From the NCBI GenBank assembly GCA_937906995.1, contig CALESB010000040.1, forward strand, positions 1-33,077: 33,077 bases of DNA, read 5' to 3'. Both the position numbers and the translations under genes were made by a program. Below the pieces are notes generated by a model. It was not told the origin of the DNA. It did not search any database and saw only the letters and a list, made by a program, of their open reading frames with translations. Source of the DNA: an uncultured Sutterella sp. GTDB taxonomy: Bacteria; Pseudomonadota; Gammaproteobacteria; Burkholderiales; Burkholderiaceae_F. Positions 24,552 through 33,023 of this stretch are shown piece by piece (the first letter of the stretch is position 1; each line of letters starts with the position of its first letter).

Positions 24552-26418
24552 GAAGAAGCCTTTCTTGAATTCGTTCAATAACACTAAGTTCATCTAAACG
24601 GTTTTCGTGCATCAACTCTTCCAGCGTACCTTGCCCAACAAACCTATCATCAATGCCTAGCAACAACGTTTGACAAGCCAAACCTTCTTGAGCAATCAGC
24701 TCAAGCACTGCACTGCCAGCTCCTCCAGCAATGACACCATCCTCTGCCGTTACAATCAGATCATGGGTCTGAGCAATCCTAATGACGGTTTCTTTATCCA
24801 TCGGCTTAACAAAGCGCATGTCTACCAAAGTTGCATCAAGCTTTTCAGCAACTTTCTTTAATCGACTCACCATAAGTCCAAAGGCTAAAATCGCAATTCT
24901 TTGTCGACTCACTGAGCACTCTCTAAGAACATTGGCTTTACCGATCTCAATTGACTCTAATGACTCTGTTTGAGGAACACCAGGCCCCTTACCACGTGGG
25001 TAACGTACCGCTGCCGGAGTACCCAAATGATACGCTGTGGTTAGCATCTTTCTGCATTCATCCTCATTAGATGGCGTCATGACAGTCATGTTTGGGATAC
25101 TGCGCAGGTACGCAATATCAAATACCCCTTGATGAGTTTCTCCATCTGCTCCAACAATGCCGCCTCGGTCAATGGCAAACATCACAGGTAAGTTTTGAAT
25201 GGCCACATCGTGAACAATCTGGTCATAAGCTCGTTGTGCAAAAGATGAATAGATGGCGACAACCGGCTTAATTCCATTGGCTGCCAAACCGGCTGCGTAT
25301 GTAACTGCGTGTTGTTCTGCAATAGCCACGTCACGATAGCGTTCAGGGAAGCGCTTTTCAAACTCTACTAATCCAGAACCCTCCCGCATCGCCGGCGTAA
25401 TGGCATAGAGCTTGTCATCTGCCGCTGCCATGTCGCAAACCCACTTAGAAAAAACCTCTGTATAAGTCGGGTGTGCAGGATCTGCAGGCTTAGAGACAAT
25501 GCCTTCTTCGGGATCAAAAGGACCAACTCCATGGTAGAGCGTGGGATTATCTTCTGCTAACTTATAACCCTTGCCCTTTTTTGTTGATACATGCAAAACC
25601 ATAGGACCAGATAATTGCTTGATATTTTTCAATACATCAACCAAAGTTTCGATGTCATGACCATCGACTGGCCCATAGTAATTTAAATCATAGGCAGAAA
25701 AAAGCGTTGACTGAGGAGCTACGAAATTAACAGTACGCTGCTCCATACTTTTAAAGAAATTCCAAAGTTTAGGAATAGGCTTTAATGCACGTTTAGAGAA
25801 ATCTCTCGCATGTGAGAATGTAGACCCAGAAACCAACTTGGTGAGATGATGATTCAGAGCCCCTACTGACGGCGAGATAGAGCAGTCATTATCGTTCACA
25901 ATAATCAATAAACGCAGACCATCCTTATAGGTCCCTGCATCGTTTAAAGCTTCAATTGCCATACCGCCAGTCAGAGCGCCATCGCCAATGACCGCAATAT
26001 GCCAAGCTTCCTTATCTCCATTTAATGCTGCAGCAACCGCCATTCCCAATGCTGCAGAAATAGAGGTCGAACTATGTGCAGTTCCAAAAGCATCGTGCTC
26101 ACTCTCACATCGCTTTGGGAATCCCGATAAGCCGTGGTATTGACGAAGTGTATCAAAGCGATCCTTGCGCCCTGTGAGCATTTTGTGAGCATAAGCCTGA
26201 TGACCCACGTCAAAAATTATTTTATCTTTCGGTGAATCAAAGACATAGTGCAATGCAACCGTCAAATCCACGGCGCCCAAAGAACTCGCCAAATGTCCTC
26301 CGGTTTTTGAAACCGATTCCACCATTTTTTCTCGAATATCGTGCGCAACCGTAGGAAGCATTTCCGGAATCAAACGCTTGAGGTCTTCTGGCGAATTAAT
26401 TTTGTCAAATAATCCCAT
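24541..26418 (-). CDS. dxs: 1-deoxy-D-xylulose-5-phosphate synthase
   Basis: 625 residues. It condenses pyruvate and glyceraldehyde 3-phosphate, the first step of the MEP isoprenoid pathway, using thiamine diphosphate. Visible: SKTGGHLASSLGAVDLTVAL, FDVGHQAYAHKMLTGR, the ThDP site GDGALTGGMAIEALNDAG with NDNDCSISP, AIAEQHAVTYAAGLA and FAIDRGGIVGADGETHQG. Length and motif order are normal. It sits 10 bases behind ispA and overlaps murB, in the order xseB-ispA-dxs-murB. Confidence 0.97.
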   Translation of the reverse strand: MGLFDKINSPEDLKRLIPEMLPTVAHDIREKMVESVSKTGGHLASSLGAVDLTVALHYVFDSPKDKIIFDVGHQAYAHKMLTGRKDRFDTLRQYHGLSGFPKRCESEHDAFGTAHSSTSISAALGMAVAAALNGDKEAWHIAVIGDGALTGGMAIEALNDAGTYKDGLRLLIIVNDNDCSISPSVGALNHHLTKLVSGSTFSHARDFSKRALKPIPKLWNFFKSMEQRTVNFVAPQSTLFSAYDLNYYGPVDGHDIETLVDVLKNIKQLSGPMVLHVSTKKGKGYKLAEDNPTLYHGVGPFDPEEGIVSKPADPAHPTYTEVFSKWVCDMAAADDKLYAITPAMREGSGLVEFEKRFPERYRDVAIAEQHAVTYAAGLAANGIKPVVAIYSSFAQRAYDQIVHDVAIQNLPVMFAIDRGGIVGADGETHQGVFDIAYLRSIPNMTVMTPSNEDECRKMLTTAYHLGTPAAVRYPRGKGPGVPQTESLESIEIGKANVLRECSVSRQRIAILAFGLMVSRLKKVAEKLDATLVDMRFVKPMDKETVIRIAQTHDLIVTAEDGVIAGGAGSAVLELIAQEGLACQTLLLGIDDRFVGQGTLEELMHENRLDELSVIERIQERLLHAK

Positions 26419-26428
26419 ATAAGCTCCC

Positions 26429-27331
26429 CTAGTGGTCTCGATTCATAATGAAATCAGCAATTTGTTTAAGGCGAGTTGTTTTACCACTCATACCAGGTAA
26501 CGACTCGATCACATGCAAAGCCTGCAGAGCTTGTTGCATTTGTTCTTGAGCCATTTCTCTAGCTTTATCAACACCCAACAAAGACACATAGGTAGGTTTA
26601 TCATTTGCAGCATCTTTACCCGCTGTCTTTCCAAGAACTTGCGTATCTGCCGTAACATCCAAAATATCATCAATAACTTGGAAGGCTAAACCGATGGAAG
26701 TGGCATAGGTCGCAATCAACCCAATCAGCTGAGGTTGTGGCATAGAGTTACCAGCATATAACCCCATCAAAGCAGAGGCTCGAATCATGGCCCCGGTTTT
26801 CATGCGATGCATTAATGTAAGGGAATTTAAATCTAGCTTGGTGTGTACAGAGAGCAAATCCACAGCTTGCCCACCACACATTCCTGCCGGCCCTGCTGCC
26901 GTAGCCAATAGTTGCACTAAGGTTTTAATTTGCTCTGCTGGGACTGAAACCTGAGTTAACTCAAAAAATGCTTGTGCCTGAAGAGCATCACCAGCTAGCA
27001 TTCCCATGGCCTCACCGTACTTTCGATGAGTTGTGAGTTTACCGCGTCGCCATTGGTCATTATCCATACAGGGCATGTCGTCATGAACAAGGGAATAACT
27101 GTGAATGTATTCAACAGCAAGCGCAATATGATCTAGACTTTCGGCATCGCCTTGAACTAACTCTCCAGCCGCATAAACCAATAATGGACGAACTCGCTTT
27201 CCTCCATCAAGCACTGCATAACGCAAAGCTTCATTCAATTTCCAGGGAAGACGATCTTCTGGTGGTAAGGCTTTCTTTGCGCATAACTCAAAATGATCGG
27301 CGCGTTCTTTACTCCATACTTCAAACGACAT
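26429..27331 (-). CDS. ispA: Farnesyl diphosphate synthase (geranyltranstransferase)
   Basis: 300 residues. It adds isopentenyl diphosphate units to make farnesyl diphosphate, which feeds undecaprenyl phosphate and quinones. First aspartate-rich motif DDMPCMDNDQWRRG at 84-97 (DDxxxxD, typical of bacterial IspA); second motif FQVIDDILDVTADTQVLGKT near residue 225. GGKRVRPLLVYAAG is at 43-56. Its ATG overlaps the xseB stop by one base (TGATG). Middle gene of xseB-ispA-dxs. Confidence 0.96.
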   Translation of the reverse strand: MSFEVWSKERADHFELCAKKALPPEDRLPWKLNEALRYAVLDGGKRVRPLLVYAAGELVQGDAESLDHIALAVEYIHSYSLVHDDMPCMDNDQWRRGKLTTHRKYGEAMGMLAGDALQAQAFFELTQVSVPAEQIKTLVQLLATAAGPAGMCGGQAVDLLSVHTKLDLNSLTLMHRMKTGAMIRASALMGLYAGNSMPQPQLIGLIATYATSIGLAFQVIDDILDVTADTQVLGKTAGKDAANDKPTYVSLLGVDKAREMAQEQMQQALQALHVIESLPGMSGKTTRLKQIADFIMNRDH

Positions 27332-27585
27332 CAGAATGATCCCTCTTCACGTAATTCTTCTTGGGTAATAGGACTTAATTTACCATCGGCATCCAATTTT
27401 TGGACAACAGACTGAGCTTTATTAAGTAAAGCTTCGCAATGCTTAGAAAGCTCCTTGCCTCGTGTATACGCTTGCACACTTTCTTGCAGCGTCAATTCAC
27501 TACTGCGCATTTTTTCCACAATGGCATCCATTTCGGCAAGTGCCTGCTCAAAAGTCAATTCACTGACAGGTCGAATATCAGTCAT
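27331..27585 (-). CDS. xseB: Exodeoxyribonuclease VII small subunit
   Basis: 84 residues from ATG at 27585, which has AGGGG five bases upstream; an in-frame upstream start lacks a better site. The helical XseB core is clear: TFEQALAEMDAIVEKMRSSE then LTLQESVQAYTRGKELSKHC. It binds the large subunit XseA, encoded elsewhere, to degrade single-stranded DNA. First gene of the xseB-ispA-dxs-murB operon. Confidence 0.94.
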   Translation of the reverse strand: MTDIRPVSELTFEQALAEMDAIVEKMRSSELTLQESVQAYTRGKELSKHCEALLNKAQSVVQKLDADGKLSPITQEELREEGSF

Positions 27586-27638
27586 AAGTACCCCTAGCCA
27601 TATAACGTCTAATCGAGCCATTTTAGCATTTTCGAGAA

Positions 27639-27667
27639 TTGAATCTATTGAGTCTCAGGCATAAGAT
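27639..27667 (+). promoter_or_regulatory. Putative sigma70 promoter for the DMT permease gene
   Basis: TTGAAT (27639) and TAAGAT (27662) with a 17-base spacer, about 37 bases before the start codon. Each hexamer matches the consensus at four positions. The region lies between divergently transcribed genes. Confidence 0.4.
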
Positions 27668-27704
27668 ACTAGCAACCAATTTTTTGATTGAAAGCTTTAT
27701 TTTT

Positions 27705-28565
27705 ATGAAATCTCTTTGGATGCTATCTGCCTCATTTTTCTTTTCTTTAATGGCAGTATTTGTAAAAATGGGAGCCTCTGATTTTGGCTCATTAGAACTT
27801 ATTTTTTACCGTTCTATCGCGGGAGTTGCACTCCTATACACCTTCATCCGAATGAAAGGTTACTCAATTAAAACACCACATTTGTGGGGTCACTTCAAAC
27901 GTAGCTTTATCGGCACCGTATCCATGTCCATTTGGTTTTTCTCACTAACGATGTTACCAATTGGAACTTCAATGACTTTGAACTACACCTCTCCACTTTT
28001 TATGGCGTTGTTTGTGTTTATTGTTTCTCTTTATCGAAAAGAACCTATCCAATGGGGACTAATGGCAACCATAGCCCTTGGTTTTTTAGGTGTTATTCTT
28101 GTGTTTCAACCTTCTCTTGGAGCGGGGCAAGAGTTCGGTGCGTTACTAGCACTAACATCTGGCTTTTTGGGCAGCATTGCTTATTGGCAAATCAAAGAGC
28201 TTGGTCAGCTAAAAGAACCTTCTTGGCGTATTGTCTTTTATTTCACAATTTTTGGGACTCTCTACGGTTTGCTTGGGTGCCTGCTATTTGAAGGCGGTCT
28301 TTCCCCAATCACTACCGATAATGTCTGGTACCTCTTAGGAATTGCTATTTGTGCTACTTTGGCGCAATGCTCTTTAACAATGGCTTTTGGTCAAGGTAAT
28401 TTACTATTGTCATCGTGCTTACAGTTCTCTGCCATCGTTGTTGCTGAAATCATGGGAGTTATCTTCTTTAGCGACCCCATCAGCTTGATGACATCCGTGG
28501 GGATCTTAGTCATCATGATTGCGGGAGTTGCCTCTACGGTTCTCACAAAAAAAGCAAAAAAATAG
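27705..28565 (+). CDS. EamA/DMT-superfamily permease
   Basis: 286 residues from ATG at 27705; the frame is open further upstream, but the first membrane helix starts right after this Met. About ten hydrophobic helices form two EamA repeats. The first contains ASFFFSLMAVFVKMGA, FYRSIAGVALLY and LPIGTSMTLNYTSPLFMALF; the second ends VAEIMGVIFFSDPISLMTSVGILVIMIAG. These are inner-membrane drug/metabolite exporters; the substrate is not predictable. It stands alone, divergent from xseB. Confidence 0.9.
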   Translation: MKSLWMLSASFFFSLMAVFVKMGASDFGSLELIFYRSIAGVALLYTFIRMKGYSIKTPHLWGHFKRSFIGTVSMSIWFFSLTMLPIGTSMTLNYTSPLFMALFVFIVSLYRKEPIQWGLMATIALGFLGVILVFQPSLGAGQEFGALLALTSGFLGSIAYWQIKELGQLKEPSWRIVFYFTIFGTLYGLLGCLLFEGGLSPITTDNVWYLLGIAICATLAQCSLTMAFGQGNLLLSSCLQFSAIVVAEIMGVIFFSDPISLMTSVGILVIMIAGVASTVLTKKAKK

Positions 28566-28649
28566 GAACTTTTTTGCCATTTGTTATTGAATTCAACATT
28601 GAAATAAAAACTTTTCTTGTTGTTTTTATTAATGTTTTTATCAAAAATA

Positions 28650-28820
28650 CATTTATGCGCTGTCTCGGCGGAAACATTTCGTTGCGTCCGTATGCATTTC
28701 TTCACCGCTTTTTGCCGAGATAATCATTAAAGTTAAAACCGTGAGAGACAAGCTAAGCTGGTCCTCCGGAACAAGAGAAGAGAGAGTTAGGGCTAGGGCT
28801 TAAATCCTAGCCCTTTTTTT
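28650..28820 (+). ncRNA. Candidate small RNA with terminal hairpin, unidentified
   Basis: TCTCGGC (28663-28669) pairs perfectly with GCCGAGA (28714-28720), closing a domain of about 58 bases with smaller internal complementarities (TGC...GCA near 28683-28696). A purine-rich linker follows with TCCTCCGGA, then a strong terminator at 28790-28820. A weak promoter TTGTTG-16-TATCAA lies just upstream (28617-28644). A terminator this far (225 bases) from the permease stop, with base composition richer in GC than the surrounding spacer, suggests an independent transcript. It does not match 6S, tmRNA, SRP or RNase P RNA as far as can be judged by eye. A long 3' UTR is the alternative. Confidence 0.35.
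28790..28820 (+). terminator. Strong Rho-independent terminator
   Basis: GGGCTAGG pairs with CCTAGCCC over an eight-base loop, followed by seven T. It ends whatever transcript covers the gap before the lipoprotein gene. Confidence 0.85.
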
Positions 28821-28937
28821 ATCATCCATTAATAACTGATACAGAAACATCTTTTGACTATTTTGCACCACAGAAAGAATGCAAATCCGTTACGATTGTT
28901 TAAGTTACAAAAACCACTCAACCATAAAGGATTTCTC

Positions 28938-29387
28938 ATGAAAAAATCATTCGTCGTTTTATTAGGAATTTGTGCTATGGCTTTAACCGCTTGTGGTGAA
29001 AAAGACCCTGCCGAAAAGTTGGCAGGCAAGGCAGTTGAAAAATTGGAAGGTACGTCTTGGCAGTTGGTCACCGACAAAAAGACTAGTGACTGCGAAAATT
29101 TACCACCCGTAATGGACTTTTTAGCCGAAAATAAAGTGGCTGGTAATTTAGGTTGCAACCTCTTTAATACCACGTACAAGCTTGATGGTAAGAAGTTCAC
29201 ATTTGCAGACGCTGCTGTTACGCGTCGTATGTGTGATCCGGAAACGATGAAGGTAGAAGATCGTTTGACGAAGGTTTTAACTGACACACGCTTCGTTACC
29301 CAAAATGAAAAAGGGTTGATGTTCTGGAATGAAAAGGGCGAGTTATTAGCTCAATATGAACCAGAACAACAAGGAGCTTGCCAATAA
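28938..29387 (+). CDS. META/HslJ-domain lipoprotein
   Basis: 149 residues from ATG at 28938 (AAAGG eight bases upstream). A lipoprotein signal ends in the lipobox LTAC with Cys19, followed by GEKDP. The rest is a single META (HslJ-like) domain: LEGTSWQLV, then NKVAGNLGCNLFNTTYKLDG and TRRMCDPETMKVEDRLTKVL. HslJ-type proteins are envelope proteins linked in E. coli to heat shock and novobiocin resistance; the biochemical role is unknown. Monocistronic, between two terminators. Confidence 0.88.
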   Translation: MKKSFVVLLGICAMALTACGEKDPAEKLAGKAVEKLEGTSWQLVTDKKTSDCENLPPVMDFLAENKVAGNLGCNLFNTTYKLDGKKFTFADAAVTRRMCDPETMKVEDRLTKVLTDTRFVTQNEKGLMFWNEKGELLAQYEPEQQGACQ

Positions 29388-29399
29388 GGCCTGCTATAG

Positions 29400-29428
29400 A
29401 AAAGCCGAGGGCATCCTCGGCTTTTTTT
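29400..29428 (+). terminator. Terminator between the lipoprotein gene and polA (probably bidirectional)
   Basis: AAAGCCGAGG pairs with CCTCGGCTTT over a GCAT loop. Seven T follow on the plus strand and a shorter TTTTCT follows on the minus strand, so it can also serve the convergent polA gene. Confidence 0.85.
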
Positions 29429-29438
29429 GTTATCGACT

Positions 29439-32204
29439 TTAGTGAGCAGCCTCCCAGCTTTCTCCGCTACCAACCTCGGCTAACAAAGGAACATCTAGTG
29501 AAGCGACCTGTTGCATCAGCTTCGGTAACTCCGCTTTCACTAAAGCCAATTCCTCTTCTGGCACTTCTAAAATCAACTCATCATGCACTTGGAGAACTAA
29601 AAGACTTCTTAAACCATTGTCCTGTATCCACTTTTGCACTGCAATCATTGCCTTTTTTATTAAATCTGCAGCAGTTCCCTGCATTGGTGCATTAATTGCT
29701 GCTCGCTCAGCCCCAGCGCGAACGGGAGCCTTAGAGCTTTGAATATCTGGTAGCCATAAACGTCGACCAAATGCAGTTTCAACAAAACCTTGTTTATGTG
29801 CTAATTCTCGAGTCTTTTCCATATAAGCTTTTACGCCTGGATAACGAGCGAAATAGCGTTCGATATAGCCTCTGGCTGCCGATGGCTCAATACCCAAATT
29901 TTGAGCAAGACCAAAAGCACTCATACCATAGATCAATCCAAAATTAATCACTTTGGCTGTTCTTCGTTGGTCCGAACTTACTACCTCTAAAGGCACTCCA
30001 AAAACCTCTGCCGCTGTAGCGCGGTGAATATCCAAATCTTTATGGAATGCCTCTAATAGCCCCTTATCCTTTGATAGATGAGCCATAATTCTTAATTCGA
30101 TTTGTGAGTAGTCTGCCGAAACAATCCATTTCCCAGGCTCAGCAACAAATGCCTCACGCACACGTCGCCCCTCTTCCGTACGAACGGGAATATTTTGCAA
30201 ATTGGGATCACTCGAAGCCAATCGCCCTGTTACCGCGGTCGTTTGACCAAATGTTGTATGAATTCGTCCGGTACTCGGTAGAACCATCAAAGGCAATTTA
30301 TCAGTATATGTGCTCTTTAATTTTGAGAGTCTTCTAAATTCCAAAATCGCTTTTGGCAACGGGTAATCCAGTGCCAACTGCGTAAGCACATCTTCATTGG
30401 TGCTATAGCCTCCTGTAGCTGTCTTTTTGGTTTTTGGAGGAACTGGTAGCTGCAAAACATCAAATAGCACATGGGACAATTGTTTTGGACTTGCTACATT
30501 AAACTTTTGCCCCGCAATGGTAAAGCACTCATCTTCTAGCCGAACAATTTGATCTCCTAAAGCATCACTTTGTGATCCCAGTTGCATTGAATCGATCAAT
30601 ACACCATTGCGCTCCATAATAAAAAGCACATTCTGAGTCGGTAACTCAACCGTTTCGTAAATGGTTTTAAGACCCTCATCATCTTGGATACGAGGCTTCA
30701 TTACGTCATAAAGCTCACGAACAATTTGGGCTCTTTGTGTTGCATAGTGTGACGCAACTTCTCTATCTACTTGCATGCATGTTAAAGCTTTAGCGCCCTT
30801 TCCCTTAACATCTTCTTCTGCCACGATGTCAGTCTTGAGCCAACGCATTGCTAAGTTACCAATTTCATGCTTCATATGGGCTTCAATAACATAGCTCATT
30901 AAGGTCACATCATGGATACACGCATTTAAATCCAAGCCAAGATTGGCCAAGACATGACGAGCAAACTTAGCTTCATAAGTTACCTTTTGTGACTCTGATG
31001 CTAGCCATGAGCCCAGGTGTTCACGCAGAGCACTAATCGTTAAATTTTTACCTTCCGTATGATGTATGGGTAAATAAAGATTTTGAGAGTCAAAAGACAG
31101 GGCTAAGCCAGCACAAGGAGCTCTCATCCCTTCAGTACCATCACTCATAACGGCTAAACCAACAATGCCAGGGTATGATGACAAGTCTTTAGTTAGCTTA
31201 ACGAGCAACTCTTCTGAATCAATAATCGACACATTAAGAGTTTCTGCCGTTTTGGTTGAAGTCACATCCTCTTCTGGAATACTTGCAAACAAGTCTAACG
31301 TTAAGTCGCTATTTTCAATGGGCTTCTCTAACTTTTGGCGTTCAGCTTTTTGGGTTGTCTTTCTCTTACTTTGTTGCATCTCCCAACGATCATAAAAACC
31401 CGTCAAGAAAGCATCATCAACCTGTTTAAATGCAAGACTCGAAAGACCTTCTGGTAAATATTGGGACAAATCCGCATCGGTTTTTATGGTAACCAGTGTT
31501 CGTGCCGTTGGCAAAAAGGCCAATCCTTGGCGCAAATACTCACCCGCCTTACCCTTAACCTCATCAGCTCTTTGCATTAAATCATCAAGACTTCCAAAGT
31601 CATTAATCCACTTGGCTGCAGTTTTAGGACCACATTTATGAATTCCAGGTACGTTGTCAACAGCATCTCCCATTAAGGATAAATAGTCAACAATGCGATT
31701 GGGCATAACACCAAACTTATCCTTGACCCCTTCTGGATCAAGTACCTGTCGCGTCATCGTATTAATGATCACTACATTATCATTAACAAGTTGACTCATG
31801 TCTTTATCACCCGTTGCAATAAAGACCTTCATCCCTTGTAGCTGAGCTTGACGAGCTAAAGTGCCAATTACATCATCTGCTTCAATACCTGGAACCTGTA
31901 AAAAAGGCCAGCCTTGCGCTTTAATCATCTCAAAAATAGGTTCCACCTGAGAAACCAAATCTTCAGGCATTGGCGGACGATTCGCTTTATATTCTTGATA
32001 AATCTCACTACGAAACGTTGGCCCATGAGCATCAAAAACACATGCCGCCAGATCAGGCTTGACCATATTTTTAATCATTTGCAGCATATTGGAGAAGCCT
32101 TTAATAGCTCCAGTTGGCTCACCTTGGCTGGTCCTAAGATCCGGGAGACCGTGATAGGCACGATATAAATAATTTGATCCGTCAATTAGCAAAATACTTG
32201 GCAT
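29439..32204 (-). CDS. polA: DNA polymerase I
   Basis: 921 residues from the ATG at 32204; an ATG at 32210 and a GTG at 32216 are in frame, but the GTGAG preceding fits 32204 best. The 5' nuclease domain (about 1-280) is intact with LLIDGSNYLYRAYHG, GIEADDVIGTLA and IATGDKDMSQLV. The polymerase domain has motif A SADYSQIELRIMAH, motif B RRTAKVINFGLIYGMSAFG and motif C LQVHDELILEVP. The middle 3'-5' exonuclease-like domain (about 325-505) seems to lack its catalytic acids: the DxE motif is replaced by LAVMSDG, the second Asp by Ala in KFARHVLAN, and the third is missing in HYATQRAQ. It therefore likely replaces RNA primers and fills gaps without proofreading. Monocistronic. Confidence 0.95.
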   Translation of the reverse strand: MPSILLIDGSNYLYRAYHGLPDLRTSQGEPTGAIKGFSNMLQMIKNMVKPDLAACVFDAHGPTFRSEIYQEYKANRPPMPEDLVSQVEPIFEMIKAQGWPFLQVPGIEADDVIGTLARQAQLQGMKVFIATGDKDMSQLVNDNVVIINTMTRQVLDPEGVKDKFGVMPNRIVDYLSLMGDAVDNVPGIHKCGPKTAAKWINDFGSLDDLMQRADEVKGKAGEYLRQGLAFLPTARTLVTIKTDADLSQYLPEGLSSLAFKQVDDAFLTGFYDRWEMQQSKRKTTQKAERQKLEKPIENSDLTLDLFASIPEEDVTSTKTAETLNVSIIDSEELLVKLTKDLSSYPGIVGLAVMSDGTEGMRAPCAGLALSFDSQNLYLPIHHTEGKNLTISALREHLGSWLASESQKVTYEAKFARHVLANLGLDLNACIHDVTLMSYVIEAHMKHEIGNLAMRWLKTDIVAEEDVKGKGAKALTCMQVDREVASHYATQRAQIVRELYDVMKPRIQDDEGLKTIYETVELPTQNVLFIMERNGVLIDSMQLGSQSDALGDQIVRLEDECFTIAGQKFNVASPKQLSHVLFDVLQLPVPPKTKKTATGGYSTNEDVLTQLALDYPLPKAILEFRRLSKLKSTYTDKLPLMVLPSTGRIHTTFGQTTAVTGRLASSDPNLQNIPVRTEEGRRVREAFVAEPGKWIVSADYSQIELRIMAHLSKDKGLLEAFHKDLDIHRATAAEVFGVPLEVVSSDQRRTAKVINFGLIYGMSAFGLAQNLGIEPSAARGYIERYFARYPGVKAYMEKTRELAHKQGFVETAFGRRLWLPDIQSSKAPVRAGAERAAINAPMQGTAADLIKKAMIAVQKWIQDNGLRSLLVLQVHDELILEVPEEELALVKAELPKLMQQVASLDVPLLAEVGSGESWEAAH

Positions 32205-32216
32205 AGTCATTCTCAC

Positions 32217-32428
32217 AAAAAGTATCTCAGTACCTTAGCAAATTTTGCGTTGTTCTTTTTCTTTTTTAAGCTCTAGAAGGCGTTTTTTTAAGAGCTTGCT
32301 AACCGATATTGTTAGTTTGTTACAAAAATTATGAGATAATGGTTTATTCATACCAACAGCTGTTTTTCAAATGATATCTTTACTAAATAAAACAGCCTTA
32401 ATTTTTGTGTTTCGTCAGTTCTATTTAA
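32217..32428. promoter_or_regulatory. Divergent promoter region, polA / sugar transferase
   Basis: 212 bases between divergent starts, AT-rich. A hairpin AAGCTCT / AGAGCTT lies near 32270-32305. A weak -10 GATAAT lies near 32335-32340 for the rightward gene, with no good -35. No confident promoter can be assigned in either direction. Confidence 0.4.
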
Positions 32429-32995
32429 ATGTTTATTAAGCGACTTCTTGATATCGTATTGATACTATCCTCACTCGTGATCGTTTTACCGGTCTCGATT
32501 TTGGTAGCTGTCGCAATCAAACTAGACTCTCCAGGACCTATACTTTACTGGTCACCCCGTGTTGGAAAAAACAATAAAATTTTCATGATGCCCAAATTTC
32601 GTTCAATGATTGTGGGGGCACCTATCGTTGAAGCAGAAAAGTTTACAGATGCCTCACAGTACATTTCTACAGTCGGAAATTTTATACGTAAAACGAGTTT
32701 AGATGAGTTGCCACAACTCTGGTCTGTTATCAAAGGGGATATGTCACTGGTCGGGCCTCGCCCACTACTTCCAATAGAAAAACCCATTTTAAAAGCACGT
32801 ACTAAAGCAGGCGTTCATCGCCTGTTGCCGGGCATTTCTGGCTGGGCCCAAATTAATGGCAGAACGAATATTACAGCTCACGATAAAGTCGCATTAGATA
32901 TTGAATATCTGAACAATCAATCTGTTTTTCTTGATATCAAGATTATCTTTCTAACAATTCTGAAAGTTGTACGCCAAGACGACATTCTTCACTGA
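32429..32995 (+). CDS. Bacterial sugar transferase (PglC/WcaJ-type phosphoglycosyl transferase)
   Basis: 188 residues, the compact single-domain form of the family. These enzymes transfer a sugar-1-phosphate from a UDP-sugar to undecaprenyl phosphate, starting O-antigen, capsule or glycan synthesis. A hydrophobic re-entrant helix (about 8-30) is followed by DSPGPILYWSPRVGKNNK, FMMPKFRSM, SLDELPQLWSVIKGDMSLVGPRP (the family's catalytic/cofactor region) and LPGISGWAQINGR. The sugar cannot be assigned. No ribosome-binding site is evident. No other glycan genes are visible; any cluster would continue to the right, beyond the intron-like sequence. Confidence 0.92.
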   Translation: MFIKRLLDIVLILSSLVIVLPVSILVAVAIKLDSPGPILYWSPRVGKNNKIFMMPKFRSMIVGAPIVEAEKFTDASQYISTVGNFIRKTSLDELPQLWSVIKGDMSLVGPRPLLPIEKPILKARTKAGVHRLLPGISGWAQINGRTNITAHDKVALDIEYLNNQSVFLDIKIIFLTILKVVRQDDILH

Positions 32996-33023
32996 CCTCT
33001 TTCTATTTAGTTCTTCCCATGCA

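Larger units (their letters stand above)
28566..28937. other. 372-base stretch without a protein gene
   Basis: The first part (to about 28650) is AT-rich and holds a weak A/T hairpin GCAAAAAA / TTTTTTGC just after the permease stop. The middle and right part contain a stable hairpin and a strong terminator, annotated separately as a possible small RNA. The last 100 bases lead into the lipoprotein gene (ribosome-binding site AAAGG at 28926). A 22-codon frame at 28655-28723 has no ribosome-binding site and is not called. Confidence 0.6.

Noticed and set aside
27932..28291. Plus-strand frame of 119 codons inside the DMT permease gene
   Set aside because: A frame-shifted shadow of the permease; composition rich in Trp, Cys and Phe without a plausible start site.
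28655..28723. 22-codon ATG frame within the gap before the lipoprotein gene
   Set aside because: No ribosome-binding site, and it coincides with the base-paired hairpin, so a structured RNA explains the sequence better.
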